NCBI RefSeq assembly: GCF_019192735.1
Contig: NZ_JAHTKP010000038.1
Span: 1 to 64,000 of the forward strand
DNA: 64,000 nucleotides
From: Kitasatospora aureofaciens
GTDB lineage: Bacteria > Actinomycetota > Actinomycetes > Streptomycetales > Streptomycetaceae
Direction: 5' to 3'
Every line of letters begins with the position of its first letter. The first letter of the stretch is position 1. Below, piece by piece: positions 51,128 to 61,318 of the stretch. The position numbers were made by a program, and so were the translations under genes. Below the pieces are notes generated by a model, which searched no databases, had not been told where the DNA came from, and saw only the letters and a program-made list of their open reading frames with translations.

Positions 51128-51798
51128 GACAGGTGTGCGAACACCACGGTGTTGGACTCGTACCCGGTGTGCTTGTCGAACCGGCCGCCGCAGGTGATCA
51201 CCCGCAGCTCGGCCTGGTCGGTGGCGCCGTACACCAGGGCGTCCGGGAAGTCCTTCTTCAGGAACACCCGGACGGAGTCCACGGTGAACACGGCGGTGCG
51301 CCGGTCCTTGCGGGTCACCTCGACGGTGTTGCCCGGGCGCAGCAGTCCGAGCCGGTAGAACACGGCCGGCCCGCTGCGGTTGTCGGCGTGCCCGATGGTG
51401 ATCGCGTTGCCGGCGGCCCCGGGCGCCGGGCCGTCCCGGTACCAGCCGGCCAGGTTGCGCTGCTCCATCGGCGGGGTGGCCAACTGCCGGGAGGTGCCCA
51501 GCCCGAGGCCCACCATCGGGGCGTCGACCTTGATCGCGGGGATTCGGATCCTGGTCGGCACCGAGGCGGGCAGCGGCGGTACGGCGGGAGCCGGCCGGGT
51601 GGGCGACGCACTTGCGGAGGGGCTCCGAAGTGCGCTCGTGGGCACGGAAGGCGGAGGCAGCGGCGGGCCGGCGCCGTCCGCGGTGCCGTCGCGTAACAGC
51701 CAGATGCCGCCCGCTGCCAGCGCCACGGCGACGGCCCCGGCCGTCAACGGGCCGGGGCCGCCGCGCCGGGCGCGGAGCAGGCGGTCAGGATTCGGCAT
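51115..51798 (-). CDS. Class F sortase
   Basis: 227 residues. N-terminal membrane helix (AVAVALAAGGIWLL), Pro/Ser linker, then the sortase barrel from RIRIPAIKVDAPMVGLG. Catalytic His in ITIGHADNRSG, catalytic Cys in RVITCGGRFD, followed by NTVVFAHL. Transpeptidase that attaches surface proteins to the cell wall. Its start lies 13 bp inside the end of the upstream secreted-protein gene, its probable substrate. Confidence 0.9.
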   Translation of the reverse strand: MPNPDRLLRARRGGPGPLTAGAVAVALAAGGIWLLRDGTADGAGPPLPPPSVPTSALRSPSASASPTRPAPAVPPLPASVPTRIRIPAIKVDAPMVGLGLGTSRQLATPPMEQRNLAGWYRDGPAPGAAGNAITIGHADNRSGPAVFYRLGLLRPGNTVEVTRKDRRTAVFTVDSVRVFLKKDFPDALVYGATDQAELRVITCGGRFDKHTGYESNTVVFAHLSAVR

Positions 51799-52486
51799 TG
51801 CGCCCGGGACGACGGCGCAGCGCGCGGATCCCGAGCCCGGCCGCACCGGTCAGCAGGGCCGCGCCGCCGAGCACCTCGGCGGGGCTCGTCCCGGAGGTGC
51901 CGCCGCCACCGGTCTCGACCCCTCCGGTCGGCCCGCCGCTGGGCTTCGGCGAGGCGCTGGGCGACGTGCCAGGCGAGTGCGAGTGCGAGTGCGAGTGCGA
52001 GGGCGAGGGCGACGATGACGGCGAGGGTGACGATGACGGGGACGGCGACGGGGACGGTGAGGGCGACGACGAGGCGCACTGCACGTCGAAGACCTTGTGC
52101 TTGGCCGACCCGTTCTCGCCCACGAACGTCCAGTCGAGCTTGTAGTGCCCGTCCGGCAGGTTGAAGTTGCCGGTGTGCCCGGTGCCGCCGACGATCGTGA
52201 TCGTCCCGGACAGCACCTGCGCGGTGCCGGTGGGCGGCTGCTGCTCGATGGTCCAGGACACCAGCTGGATGGTGTCGAAGTTGAAGGCGTCCAGATAGAA
52301 CTTGCAGACCTTGGGTTCGTCCCTCTGGTCGGTGACCGGCGTAGTGCTCTCGTGGATCTTGACGTCACCGTTGTCGCCGGGCGCGGCCAGTGCGACCGGG
52401 GCCGCGCCGAGGGTGAGCGCGACGGCGGCGGTGGAGGCGGCGAGCAGACGGCGGCCGGACGGCAGGGGACGGGAGGCGGTTCTCAC
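51785..52486 (-). CDS. Secreted surface protein with sorting-signal-like C-terminus
   Basis: 233 residues. Signal peptide (RRLLAASTAAVALTLGAAPV, cut near ALAAPGD). Ig-like domain with two cysteines (PKVCKFYLDAFNF and FDVQCASSS). A Ser/Pro then Ser/His repeat stalk (encoded by GCGAGTGCGAGT-type repeats). The C-terminus GGVETGGGGTSGTSPAE is followed by a hydrophobic helix (VLGGAALLTGAAGLGIRAL) and RRRPGR, the layout of a cell-wall sorting signal with a non-LPXTG motif. GTG start with GGAG 9 nt upstream. Overlaps the sortase gene. Confidence 0.78.
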   Translation of the reverse strand: MRTASRPLPSGRRLLAASTAAVALTLGAAPVALAAPGDNGDVKIHESTTPVTDQRDEPKVCKFYLDAFNFDTIQLVSWTIEQQPPTGTAQVLSGTITIVGGTGHTGNFNLPDGHYKLDWTFVGENGSAKHKVFDVQCASSSPSPSPSPSPSSSPSPSSSPSPSHSHSHSHSPGTSPSASPKPSGGPTGGVETGGGGTSGTSPAEVLGGAALLTGAAGLGIRALRRRPGRNAES

Positions 52487-52724
52487 GGTGGGGTGCTCCA
52501 GGCTCGGGGGCCGCTCCCAGGGGCGGGCGGCCGTGGTGCACACCGTCCGTCGGGCGCCCCCCGGCGGCAACTGTGCCACGCGAGCTCCGGCCGTCGTTCC
52601 TCACAATGGCGCAGCGTCCCTCCGCTGTCCGTATGCTCCTGAACGCGCCCCCGGCCGGCCGCCCCCGGAGACCCGTCGCCGGCCCCCGATTCTGCGTCAA
52701 CTACCTTAGTGGAGGCTTACCTTG

Positions 52725-54311
<1,587 letters not shown>

Positions 54312-54381
54312 CCACGGGCCGGCCCCCGTCTGTGAGGATCGACCCGCCGCGCCCCCACCGGAACAGGAACCACCAGCAGCG

Positions 54382-55002
54382 ATGACCCGCCACCCCGCCG
54401 CCCGCACCCCGCAGCAGGACCGCAGCCGCGCCACCCGGGCCCGGCTGCTCGCGGCGGCCGTGGACTGCCTGGCCGAACGCGGCTGGAACGGCTCCACCGT
54501 CGCCGTGGTCGCCGAACGCGCCGGGGTGTCCCGCGGCGCCGCCCAGCACCACTTCCCGACCCGCGAGGACCTGTTCACCGCGGCCGTCGAGCGCGTCACC
54601 GCCGAGCGGCTGGCCGCCGTCCGCGCCCACGCGGACGAGCTGCCGGCCGCCGGCCCGGACCGCACCCGGGCCGTCGTCGACATGATCGTCCGCCTCTACA
54701 CCGGCCCGCTGTTCCGCGCCGCCCTCCACCTGTGGACGGCCGCCGCCACCGAGGAGCCGCTGCGCGAGCGGATCATCGCCCTGGAGGGCCACGTCGGCCG
54801 CGAGGCCCACCGGGCCGCCGTCGAGTTCCTGGACGCCGACCAGACCCGCCCCGGCGTGCGCGAATCGGTGCAGGCCACCCTGGACCTCGCCCGCGGGCTG
54901 GGACTGGCCAACCTGCTCACCGACGACAGCGCCCGACGATCCGGAGTGATCCGGCAGTGGGCGGGCCTTCTGGAGAGTACGCTGCGCCCGGTACGCCCAT
55001 GA
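54382..55002 (+). CDS. TetR-family transcriptional regulator
   Basis: 206 residues. N-terminal helix-turn-helix TVAVVAERAGVSRGAAQHHF within residues about 15-65, effector domain after. Starts 70 bp after the CoA ligase on the same strand. By analogy with fatty-acid and terpene catabolic regulators of this family it may respond to an acyl-CoA and control the ligase and the atuA-like operon; this is inference from position only. Confidence 0.88.
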   Translation: MTRHPAARTPQQDRSRATRARLLAAAVDCLAERGWNGSTVAVVAERAGVSRGAAQHHFPTREDLFTAAVERVTAERLAAVRAHADELPAAGPDRTRAVVDMIVRLYTGPLFRAALHLWTAAATEEPLRERIIALEGHVGREAHRAAVEFLDADQTRPGVRESVQATLDLARGLGLANLLTDDSARRSGVIRQWAGLLESTLRPVRP

Positions 55003-55150
55003 CGCCCGTGCACCCGGAGCGCCCGGACGGCCCCCGATCACAGGGTCGCCGGGCGGCCGATGTCCGTGCAGTCTGGAGAAGAAACCCGGCCGGCACGGAC
55101 CGCGAGGCCCACCCGGCCGGGCACGAGTCGAACCGGGGTGCTGCCTGATC

Positions 55151-57616
55151 ATGCACGGAAACGAGTGGGACGCGACCGACGCCGCCGGCCCCGCACCTGG
55201 CGGCACCCCCGCACGTCCCGAGGGCCACCGGCTGGTCCCGCTCGCCACGGCCCTGCTCCAGGGCGACGGCCTGATCCTGCACTGGAGCGAGGACGCCGAG
55301 GCCCTGCTCGGCTACACCGCCGAGGAGGCAGTCGGCAGCTACGCCGCCCGGCTGCTCACCGACGACACCGACCGCGCCGAGGTGCTCGCGATCTTCCAGC
55401 GGATCATGGACGGGTCCGGCACCTCCTTCGTCTTTCCGGTCCGTCACCGCGACGGCCACAAGGTCGACCTGGAGTTCCGCACCTACCCGATCGCCGGCCC
55501 GGCCGGCACCCTCCTGCTGCTCGCGACCGCCTCCGACACCCGCGCCCTCCACGAGGTCGAGGCCGACCTGGCCGTCCTCGACGGCATCTTCGGCCGCTCC
55601 CCGATCGGCATGGCCGTGTACGACACCCAGCTGCGCTTCGTCCGGATCAACGAGGCACTCGCCCGGATGAACGGCGTCCCGGTCGCCGCGCACCTCGGCC
55701 GCCGGATATCGGCCGTGCTGCCCGGCATCAACACCGCCGAGATCGAGCAGATCATGAGACAGGTGCTCAGGACCGGCAAGCCCGTGGTGGACGGCCGCTC
55801 GCACGGCCGGGTCCCCGGCGACCCCCGGCGCGACCGGACCTGGTCCGCCTCCTACTTCCGGCTGGAGGACTCCACCGGCCGGGTCTTCGGCGTCGCCTCC
55901 TCGATCATCGACGTCACCGAGCGCTCCCAGGCCGAGGCCCGCGCCGCCCGCGCGCAGGAACGTCTCGCCACCATCGCCGAGGCCACCGCCAGGATCGGCA
56001 CCACCCTCGACCTCCAGCGCACCGCCGAGGAGCTGATCGAGGCCGTCGTCCCCCGGTTCGCCGACTTCGCCACCGTCGACCTGCTGGAGCCGGTGCTGCG
56101 CGGCGCCGAGCCCACCACGATCCCGCTCGACCGCCCGATAACGCTGCGCGCCGTCGCCGTCGGCGAGTCCTACGAGTCCGGCCTCGCGCACGCCGTCGAC
56201 ACCGTCGGCGAGACCTCCGAGTACGCCCCCGACCGCAGCTACACCCAGTGCCTTCGCAGCGGCCGCCCGCTGGTGCGCGCTCACGTGGACACCGAGGTGC
56301 TGCGCGGCCTGGTCGCCAGCGAGGACCGGGTTGGCCCCGGCATGGCGGCGGGCATCCACTCGTACCTGATGGTGCCGATCTCGGCCCGCGGCATGGTCCT
56401 CGGCGGCTCCGAGTTCATCCGCATGCGCAACCCCGAGCCGTTCACCGACGCCGACGTCGCCCTCGCCGAGGAGCTCGTCGCCCGCACCGCGCTGGCGCTC
56501 GACAACGCCCGGCTCTACCGGCGCGAGCGCGAGACGGCGCTCACCCTCCAGCGCAGCCTGCTGCCGCAGGAGATCCACCGCACGCTCGGCCTGGAGATCG
56601 CCTACCGCTACCTGCCCAGCAGCGTGGTCAGCGAGGTCGGCGGCGACTGGTTCGACGTCGTGCCGCTGTCCTGCGGCCGGGTCGCCCTGGTGGTCGGCGA
56701 CGTGATGGGCCACGGCATCCGGGCCGCCGCCACGATGGGCCAGCTGCGCACCGTCGCCCGCACCCTGGCCACCCTCGACATGCCGCCCGAGCAGGTCCTC
56801 ACCCGGCTGGACGAGACCGCCTCCGGCATCGGCGAGGGCCAGTTCGCCACCTGCATCTGCGCCGTCTACGACCCGCTGGAGCACACCGTCCAGCTCGCCT
56901 CGGCCGGCCACCTGCCGCCGGTCTGGGTCGGCACCGACGGCCTCGCCCGCAGGATCGAGGTGCCGCCCGGCGTGCCGCTCGGCGTCGGCGGGGTGGCCTT
57001 CGAGTCGACCGAGTTCGCCCTCCCCGAGGGCGGCATGGTCGCCCTCTACACCGACGGCCTGGTCGAGCGGCGCGGCCAGGACATCGACGACGGCATCGAC
57101 GTGCTCGCCCGCACCATCGCCGGGCCCGGCCGCACGCTGGAGGAGAGCTGCGACGCCGTCCTCGCCGCCCTCGTCACCGACGGCACCGACGACGACATCG
57201 CGATGATCATGGCCCGGGTGCTCCCGCTGCCCGCCGACCGGGTCGCCACGCTCCCGCTCACCGGCGGCGGCCGGCTGCCCGGCAAGGCCCGCCGCTTCAC
57301 CCGCGCGACGCTGGAGCGCTGGGGCCTGACCGCGCTCGCCGACTACGCCGAACTGCTGGTCAGCGAGCTGGTCACGAACGCCCTCCTGCACGCCGAGGCC
57401 CCGCGGCGGCTGCGGCTGTTCCGCGACCGCGTGCTCACCGTCGAGGTCTCCGACGCGGGCGGCCAGACGCCGCAGCTGCGCCCGTTCGCCGAGCAGGACG
57501 AGGGCGGGCGCGGCATGTTCCTGGTCAGCGAGCTGGCCCAGCGCTGGGGCAGCCGGCTGACCAGGGACGGCAAGGTGGTCTGGGCCGAACTGGAACTGCC
57601 GTTCGGGACGGCCTGA
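55151..57616 (+). CDS. PAS, GAF, SpoIIE phosphatase and HATPase protein
   Basis: 821 residues, cytosolic. Two PAS-like domains (about 25-125, GYTAEEAVGSYAARLLTDD; about 135-250, LRFVRINEALARMNGVPVAA), one GAF (about 275-455), SpoIIE phosphatase with GGDWFDVVPLSCG, VVGDVMGHGIRAAATMGQLR, LYTDGLVERR and DDDIAMIMARV, and a RsbW-like ATPase with LLVSELVTNALLHAEAP and DEGGRGMFLVSELAQRWG. Sensor-driven switch of an anti-anti-sigma pathway. Fourth SpoIIE gene of the window; ends 13 bp from a convergent gene. Confidence 0.9.
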   Translation: MHGNEWDATDAAGPAPGGTPARPEGHRLVPLATALLQGDGLILHWSEDAEALLGYTAEEAVGSYAARLLTDDTDRAEVLAIFQRIMDGSGTSFVFPVRHRDGHKVDLEFRTYPIAGPAGTLLLLATASDTRALHEVEADLAVLDGIFGRSPIGMAVYDTQLRFVRINEALARMNGVPVAAHLGRRISAVLPGINTAEIEQIMRQVLRTGKPVVDGRSHGRVPGDPRRDRTWSASYFRLEDSTGRVFGVASSIIDVTERSQAEARAARAQERLATIAEATARIGTTLDLQRTAEELIEAVVPRFADFATVDLLEPVLRGAEPTTIPLDRPITLRAVAVGESYESGLAHAVDTVGETSEYAPDRSYTQCLRSGRPLVRAHVDTEVLRGLVASEDRVGPGMAAGIHSYLMVPISARGMVLGGSEFIRMRNPEPFTDADVALAEELVARTALALDNARLYRRERETALTLQRSLLPQEIHRTLGLEIAYRYLPSSVVSEVGGDWFDVVPLSCGRVALVVGDVMGHGIRAAATMGQLRTVARTLATLDMPPEQVLTRLDETASGIGEGQFATCICAVYDPLEHTVQLASAGHLPPVWVGTDGLARRIEVPPGVPLGVGGVAFESTEFALPEGGMVALYTDGLVERRGQDIDDGIDVLARTIAGPGRTLEESCDAVLAALVTDGTDDDIAMIMARVLPLPADRVATLPLTGGGRLPGKARRFTRATLERWGLTALADYAELLVSELVTNALLHAEAPRRLRLFRDRVLTVEVSDAGGQTPQLRPFAEQDEGGRGMFLVSELAQRWGSRLTRDGKVVWAELELPFGTA

Positions 57617-57629
57617 CGGCGGAACAGCG

Positions 57630-58895
57630 TCAGCGGCGGCCTTTCAGACACTCCCGGCGCAGCCGGTCGCGGACCGCGTCGGCCTGCTCCAGGACGGACG
57701 CCAGGGAGCCGTGGGTCAGCCGGCCCGCCCGCTTGCGGAAGGTGCCCGCCACCAGGACCGAGTCGACGTCCCCGCGGTCCATCGCGGAGACGACCGTGCG
57801 CGCCGCGTCGTACACCGGCACGACGCCGGGCCGGTCGGCGCGCAGGACGACCAGGTCCGCCGACTTTCCGGGGGTGACGCTTCCGATGTAGCCGTCCAGG
57901 CCCAGCGCCCTGGCCCCGCCGATCGTCGCGTACTCCAGGATCTGCCGGCAGGTGGGCAGGTCCCGCTCGGAGCCCCCCTGGTGCAGGGCGGCGTAGCGGG
58001 CGGTCTGGAAGGCCGCCCGCATCTGGGTGAACATGTCGGCCGCGGCGGCGACCTCCACATCGGTGCTGAGCGAGGTCTTCACCCCGGCCGCCCGGGCCTC
58101 GCGGAACGGCGGCAGGCCGTGGCCCATCGTCATCTCGATGGCGGGCGCGACGGACAGGGCGCCGCCGCTGCGGGCGATGAGGTCGAGGTCGTAGCCGCCG
58201 AGCCCGTTCCCGTGGATGTAGACGGTGCCGTGGTGCAGGCCGGTGAGGCGGTGCAGGCGGTCGACGGTGCCGTAGCCGCGGGCGTGCAGGGCGATCGGGA
58301 GGTCGAGGTCGGCGGCGAGCGCCCAGTCGCGGCGGGTGCTGTGGTCGCCCGAGGGCTCGGCGTTCAGGCCGAGCGTCACGAGCGAGCCGTCGCCGCCGAA
58401 CTGGCCGCGCAGGCGCCGCAGGTCGGCCTCGGTGCCCCGTCCGTAGGAGTGCCGGGCCCTGATCCCGGCGTCGACGAGCCCGGCGACCACGGCGTCGGAG
58501 TGGTCCTGGGTGGGCTTGCCGACGTTGGAGATGTCCTGGACGGTGGTGATGCCCGCGTCCAGGGCGCTCAGGGCGCTCAGCAGGTTGCCGAGGTACAGGT
58601 CGTGCGGGGTCAGCAGCGGGCCCAGGGTGCCGAGGACGACCGTGAAGTACTCGCCGAGGGTCTGGTCGGCACCGTGGCCGCGCAGGACCGCCTGCCACAT
58701 GTGGCGGTGGGTGTCGATGAATCCCGGCAGCACGATGCACCCGGCGGCGTCGACGACCTCGGCGTCGCCGGCGACGAGGGACGGGCCCACTGCCGCGATC
58801 CGCCCGTCCTCGACCAGGATGTCGGCGCACGGCAGGTCCCCCAGGAGCGGGTCCATGGTGAGGACGTGGCCGTCGCGCAGGAGCAGACGGTTCAT
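57630..58895 (-). CDS. Amidohydrolase-family enzyme (cytosine deaminase/chlorohydrolase-like)
   Basis: 421 residues. Metal ligands in GFIDTHRHMWQAVLRG, HGNGLGGYDL (His) and SLSTDVEV (Asp), with the usual flanking beta-sandwich (ILVEDGRIAAVGP and GSVTPGKSADLVVLR). The group deaminates or hydrolyses ring or side-chain groups; substrate unknown. Its ATG overlaps the stop of the preceding SnoaL-like gene, so it belongs to the leftward biosynthetic block and is its last gene. Confidence 0.87.
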   Translation of the reverse strand: MNRLLLRDGHVLTMDPLLGDLPCADILVEDGRIAAVGPSLVAGDAEVVDAAGCIVLPGFIDTHRHMWQAVLRGHGADQTLGEYFTVVLGTLGPLLTPHDLYLGNLLSALSALDAGITTVQDISNVGKPTQDHSDAVVAGLVDAGIRARHSYGRGTEADLRRLRGQFGGDGSLVTLGLNAEPSGDHSTRRDWALAADLDLPIALHARGYGTVDRLHRLTGLHHGTVYIHGNGLGGYDLDLIARSGGALSVAPAIEMTMGHGLPPFREARAAGVKTSLSTDVEVAAAADMFTQMRAAFQTARYAALHQGGSERDLPTCRQILEYATIGGARALGLDGYIGSVTPGKSADLVVLRADRPGVVPVYDAARTVVSAMDRGDVDSVLVAGTFRKRAGRLTHGSLASVLEQADAVRDRLRRECLKGRR

Positions 58896-59422
58896 CAGCG
58901 TCCCCAGCCGGCGGGCGGGTCGATCTTCCCGCTCTGGAGGTTCCAGTACTCGACGTTGCGCGAGCAGAGCCCGGGCGCCTCGAAGTGCAGGACGTTGGTC
59001 TCGATCAGCGTGATCCACTGCCGGGTCCCGCCGTCGCCCGGCACCTGGAGCTGCACCCACAGCTCGACGACCGCCCGGTTGCCCTGGACGAGGGGCCGGC
59101 CGTAGCGGGCGGACAGGTCCGACTGGGCGGCGGTGACGCTCCGCCAGTAGTCGCCGATCGCGGCGCGGCCCTGGAAGGTCTGCTGCGCGACCCCGGGGAC
59201 GGCCTGGTAGACGGCGTCGGGGGTGAAGAGCGCCATGGCGGCGTCGGCGTCCTTGTTCTGCCAGGCCGTCAGGTAGGCCGTGATCCAGCGGGCCACGTCC
59301 TCGTCCCGCAGGGCGAACGGTTCGGCTGCTGCCGGTGCGGCAGCGTGCGCGGCCACGGCGACGGGCACCGCCGTAGCCAGTCCGGCGCGCAGCAGCGTAC
59401 GGCGGTCGGGGAGCGGGGACAT
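58895..59422 (-). CDS. Exported SnoaL-like (NTF2-fold) protein
   Basis: 175 residues. Tat-like signal (PDRRTLLRAGLATAVPVAVA, cleavage near AAAEPFA). Then an NTF2/SnoaL-type domain: WITAYLTAWQNKDADAAMAL, FTPDAVYQAVPG, FQGRAAIGDYWRSV and RAVVELWVQLQVPGDGG. Such folds bind or transform small hydrophobic molecules. Overlaps the amidohydrolase gene by one base. A 181-bp gap with a hairpin separates it from the upstream methyltransferase, so it may have its own promoter. Confidence 0.75.
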   Translation of the reverse strand: MSPLPDRRTLLRAGLATAVPVAVAAHAAAPAAAEPFALRDEDVARWITAYLTAWQNKDADAAMALFTPDAVYQAVPGVAQQTFQGRAAIGDYWRSVTAAQSDLSARYGRPLVQGNRAVVELWVQLQVPGDGGTRQWITLIETNVLHFEAPGLCSRNVEYWNLQSGKIDPPAGWGR

Positions 59423-59477
59423 GGGCTGGTTCCTCCTGTGCTGTGTTTCCCATGGCGGGTTCCATGGTGGTGCGGGA

Positions 59478-59521
59478 CCGGCCGGCAGACGCGTCTCGGG
59501 GGTTGGACGCCTGCCGGCCGG
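59478..59521 (-). terminator. Hairpin within the biosynthetic block
   Basis: CCGGCCGGCAG (59478-59488) pairs perfectly with 59511-59521 across a 22-nt loop, in the gap between the methyltransferase and the SnoaL-like gene. A terminator or attenuator is possible. Confidence 0.4.
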
Positions 59522-59603
59522 CGTTCGTGCGGTCGGCCGTGCCGACGGGTGGGGCGCTCCGAACAGGCGCTCCGATCGGGACGCTCCGGTGAGGGCGCTG
59601 CGG

Positions 59604-60281
59604 TCAGGGCGCCAGGCGCACCGACACCTCGATGCCCTCGCCCAGGGCGAGTTCCTGCGAGACGTAGCCGGGCCCGCGGACGTGGGCCAGGAACTCCGTC
59701 GGCAGCATCGGCAGGTTGTCGGAGACGACCAGCGCGCCGTCCCGCAGGTGGGGCTCCAGCTGCTGGAGGACGGGCAGGTAGAGCTCCTTCCAGCCGTCCA
59801 GCAGCAGCAGGTCGATCGGGCCCGGCAGGTCGTTCAGCTCGGTGCGCGCGTCGCCGACGCGGATCTCGGCGACGTGGTCCAGCCCGGCCTCGGCCAGGTG
59901 GCCGAGGGCCCGGCGCGCCTTGCCGGGCTGGAACTCGGAGCCGATCACCCGGCCGGTGCCGTTGTCGCGCAGCCCGGCCGCGAGGTAGAGCGTGGAGATG
60001 CCGAAGGAGGTGCCGAACTCCACCACCAGGGACGGGCGCAGGGCCCGGACCATCTGGTAGAGGTAGGTGCCGACCTGGGGGTCGACGGGTAGCGAGGCCT
60101 CTTCGCACAGCTCCGCCGCCTGCTCGGGGGAGGGCGGTTCGGCCCAGTCGGCCACGGCGGCGAACGCCCGCTTCATGACGTCCGGATCGCGCTCCCCGGC
60201 CTGATCGGTCAGCCGGTCGACCACCTGCTGGACCCGGGGGTCGGGGAGGGTCGTGCCGGGCGCGGGAGCGATGGCGTTCAC
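59604..60281 (-). CDS. O-methyltransferase-like SAM enzyme
   Basis: 225 residues, in the style of caffeoyl-CoA O-methyltransferase-like proteins. SAM motif I VVEFGTSFGISTLYLAAGL, then GTGRVIGSEFQPGKARRAL, IDLLLLDGWKELYLPVLQQL and GALVVSDNLPMLP. Methyl acceptor unknown. GTG start overlaps the stop of the upstream oxygenase gene (GTGA), so the two are coupled and may act on the same intermediate. Confidence 0.85.
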   Translation of the reverse strand: MNAIAPAPGTTLPDPRVQQVVDRLTDQAGERDPDVMKRAFAAVADWAEPPSPEQAAELCEEASLPVDPQVGTYLYQMVRALRPSLVVEFGTSFGISTLYLAAGLRDNGTGRVIGSEFQPGKARRALGHLAEAGLDHVAEIRVGDARTELNDLPGPIDLLLLDGWKELYLPVLQQLEPHLRDGALVVSDNLPMLPTEFLAHVRGPGYVSQELALGEGIEVSVRLAP

Positions 60282-61207
60282 CGCGCGGGTCCGGCGGGCA
60301 GCAGGGCCTCGGCGAGGTAGCTCTGGGCGTTGTAGATGGTGCGGTCGGTGTCGAGGATCGCCCGGCGGCCGTGCATGACCCGGGTGTTGTCGATCAGCGC
60401 GACGTCACCGTCCTCCCACGCGAGGTCCTCGGTGATCTTCTCGGTGAGCGTGCGCATCTCGTCGAGCAGGGCCGTCGGCAGCTCCTCGCCGTCCTGGGCG
60501 AAGGTGATCCGGGGGGCCTCGTAGTTGTACGAGGGGCCGAAGATGCTGTTCGCCCAGGAGAGCCGCTCGCCGAACAGGGTGGTGCGGGCGGCCGGGGTGC
60601 GGAACGCGTAGGCCATCGAGCCGTCCGGGTTCAGGGTGATCGTGGTGGAGTCCTCCTTGCCGGCCACCAGCGCGCGCATGTCGTCGAAGGTGATGTCCTT
60701 CGGCTCCTTGCGGCCGGCGAGGTGGTGGAAGACGAAGGCCTTCCACTTGTCCTCCTCGACCCGGCGGCTGTAAACGATGTCCTGGCCGAACTGCTCGCGT
60801 GCCTCCGGGCTCGCCGCGTCCCAGACCCGGTAGCCGTCGCAGACGGTGGTCTGCGAGCCCTGGGCGGCGGCCTTCTCGCAGAAGAACCAGGTGAGGTCGG
60901 GGCCGAACGGGCTGTTGCCGTTCTCCAGGTGGAGGCCGACCGCCGCGGTGCCGGCGTCCACCTTCTGGGCCACCTCGCCGCCGTGGAAGGAGCGCGCCGG
61001 GTCCAGGGTGATCCGGCTGGAGTGCGCCTTGACGAACTGCGAGAACTGCGGGAGGTCGGGCGAGAAGCCGCGGAAGAGCAGGAAGCCCGCGCCGGCCAGG
61101 AGCCCGATCACCTGCGCCGGGTCGAGCCCGGCCAGCGTGTGCTCGTCCCCGGGCGTGATCAGGAGGCCGTCGCCGGAGCCGTACGGAGTCGTCGTGAAAG
61201 GTGCCAT
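60278..61207 (-). CDS. TauD/TfdA-like Fe(II)/2-oxoglutarate oxygenase
   Basis: 309 residues. The iron ligands are His93 and Glu95 in GLHLENGNSPFGPDLTWFFC and the distal His in DNTRVMHGRRAI; the arginine after it fits 2-oxoglutarate binding. Glu in the HXE position is found in clavaminate-synthase- and SyrP-like family members of secondary metabolism. Likely hydroxylates or otherwise oxidises an amino-acid-like intermediate. Preceded by a 15-bp tandem repeat region. Confidence 0.85.
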   Translation of the reverse strand: MAPFTTTPYGSGDGLLITPGDEHTLAGLDPAQVIGLLAGAGFLLFRGFSPDLPQFSQFVKAHSSRITLDPARSFHGGEVAQKVDAGTAAVGLHLENGNSPFGPDLTWFFCEKAAAQGSQTTVCDGYRVWDAASPEAREQFGQDIVYSRRVEEDKWKAFVFHHLAGRKEPKDITFDDMRALVAGKEDSTTITLNPDGSMAYAFRTPAARTTLFGERLSWANSIFGPSYNYEAPRITFAQDGEELPTALLDEMRTLTEKITEDLAWEDGDVALIDNTRVMHGRRAILDTDRTIYNAQSYLAEALLPAGPAR

Positions 61208-61215
61208 GGTGTTCC

Positions 61216-61318
61216 CCGTCAGTCGTTGCCGAGTCAGGTCGTGCCGAGTCAGGTCGTGCCGAATCAGGTGGTGCCGTCAGGTCGTGCCGGATCAGCTGGT
61301 ACCGAGTCAGTTGCTGCC
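61216..61318. repeat. About seven tandem 15-bp repeats
   Basis: Units like GAGTCAGGTCGTGCC occur about seven times with variation between the oxygenase start and the ligase end. The stop codon of the ligase gene (61307-61309) is inside the array. Confidence 0.85.

Noticed and set aside
52704..52722. Iron-box-like sequence (TTAG...AGGCT.ACCT) before the CoA ligase
   Set aside because: About 13 of 19 positions resemble the actinobacterial iron box, but it overlaps the ribosome binding site and the gene has no iron link. Probably chance.
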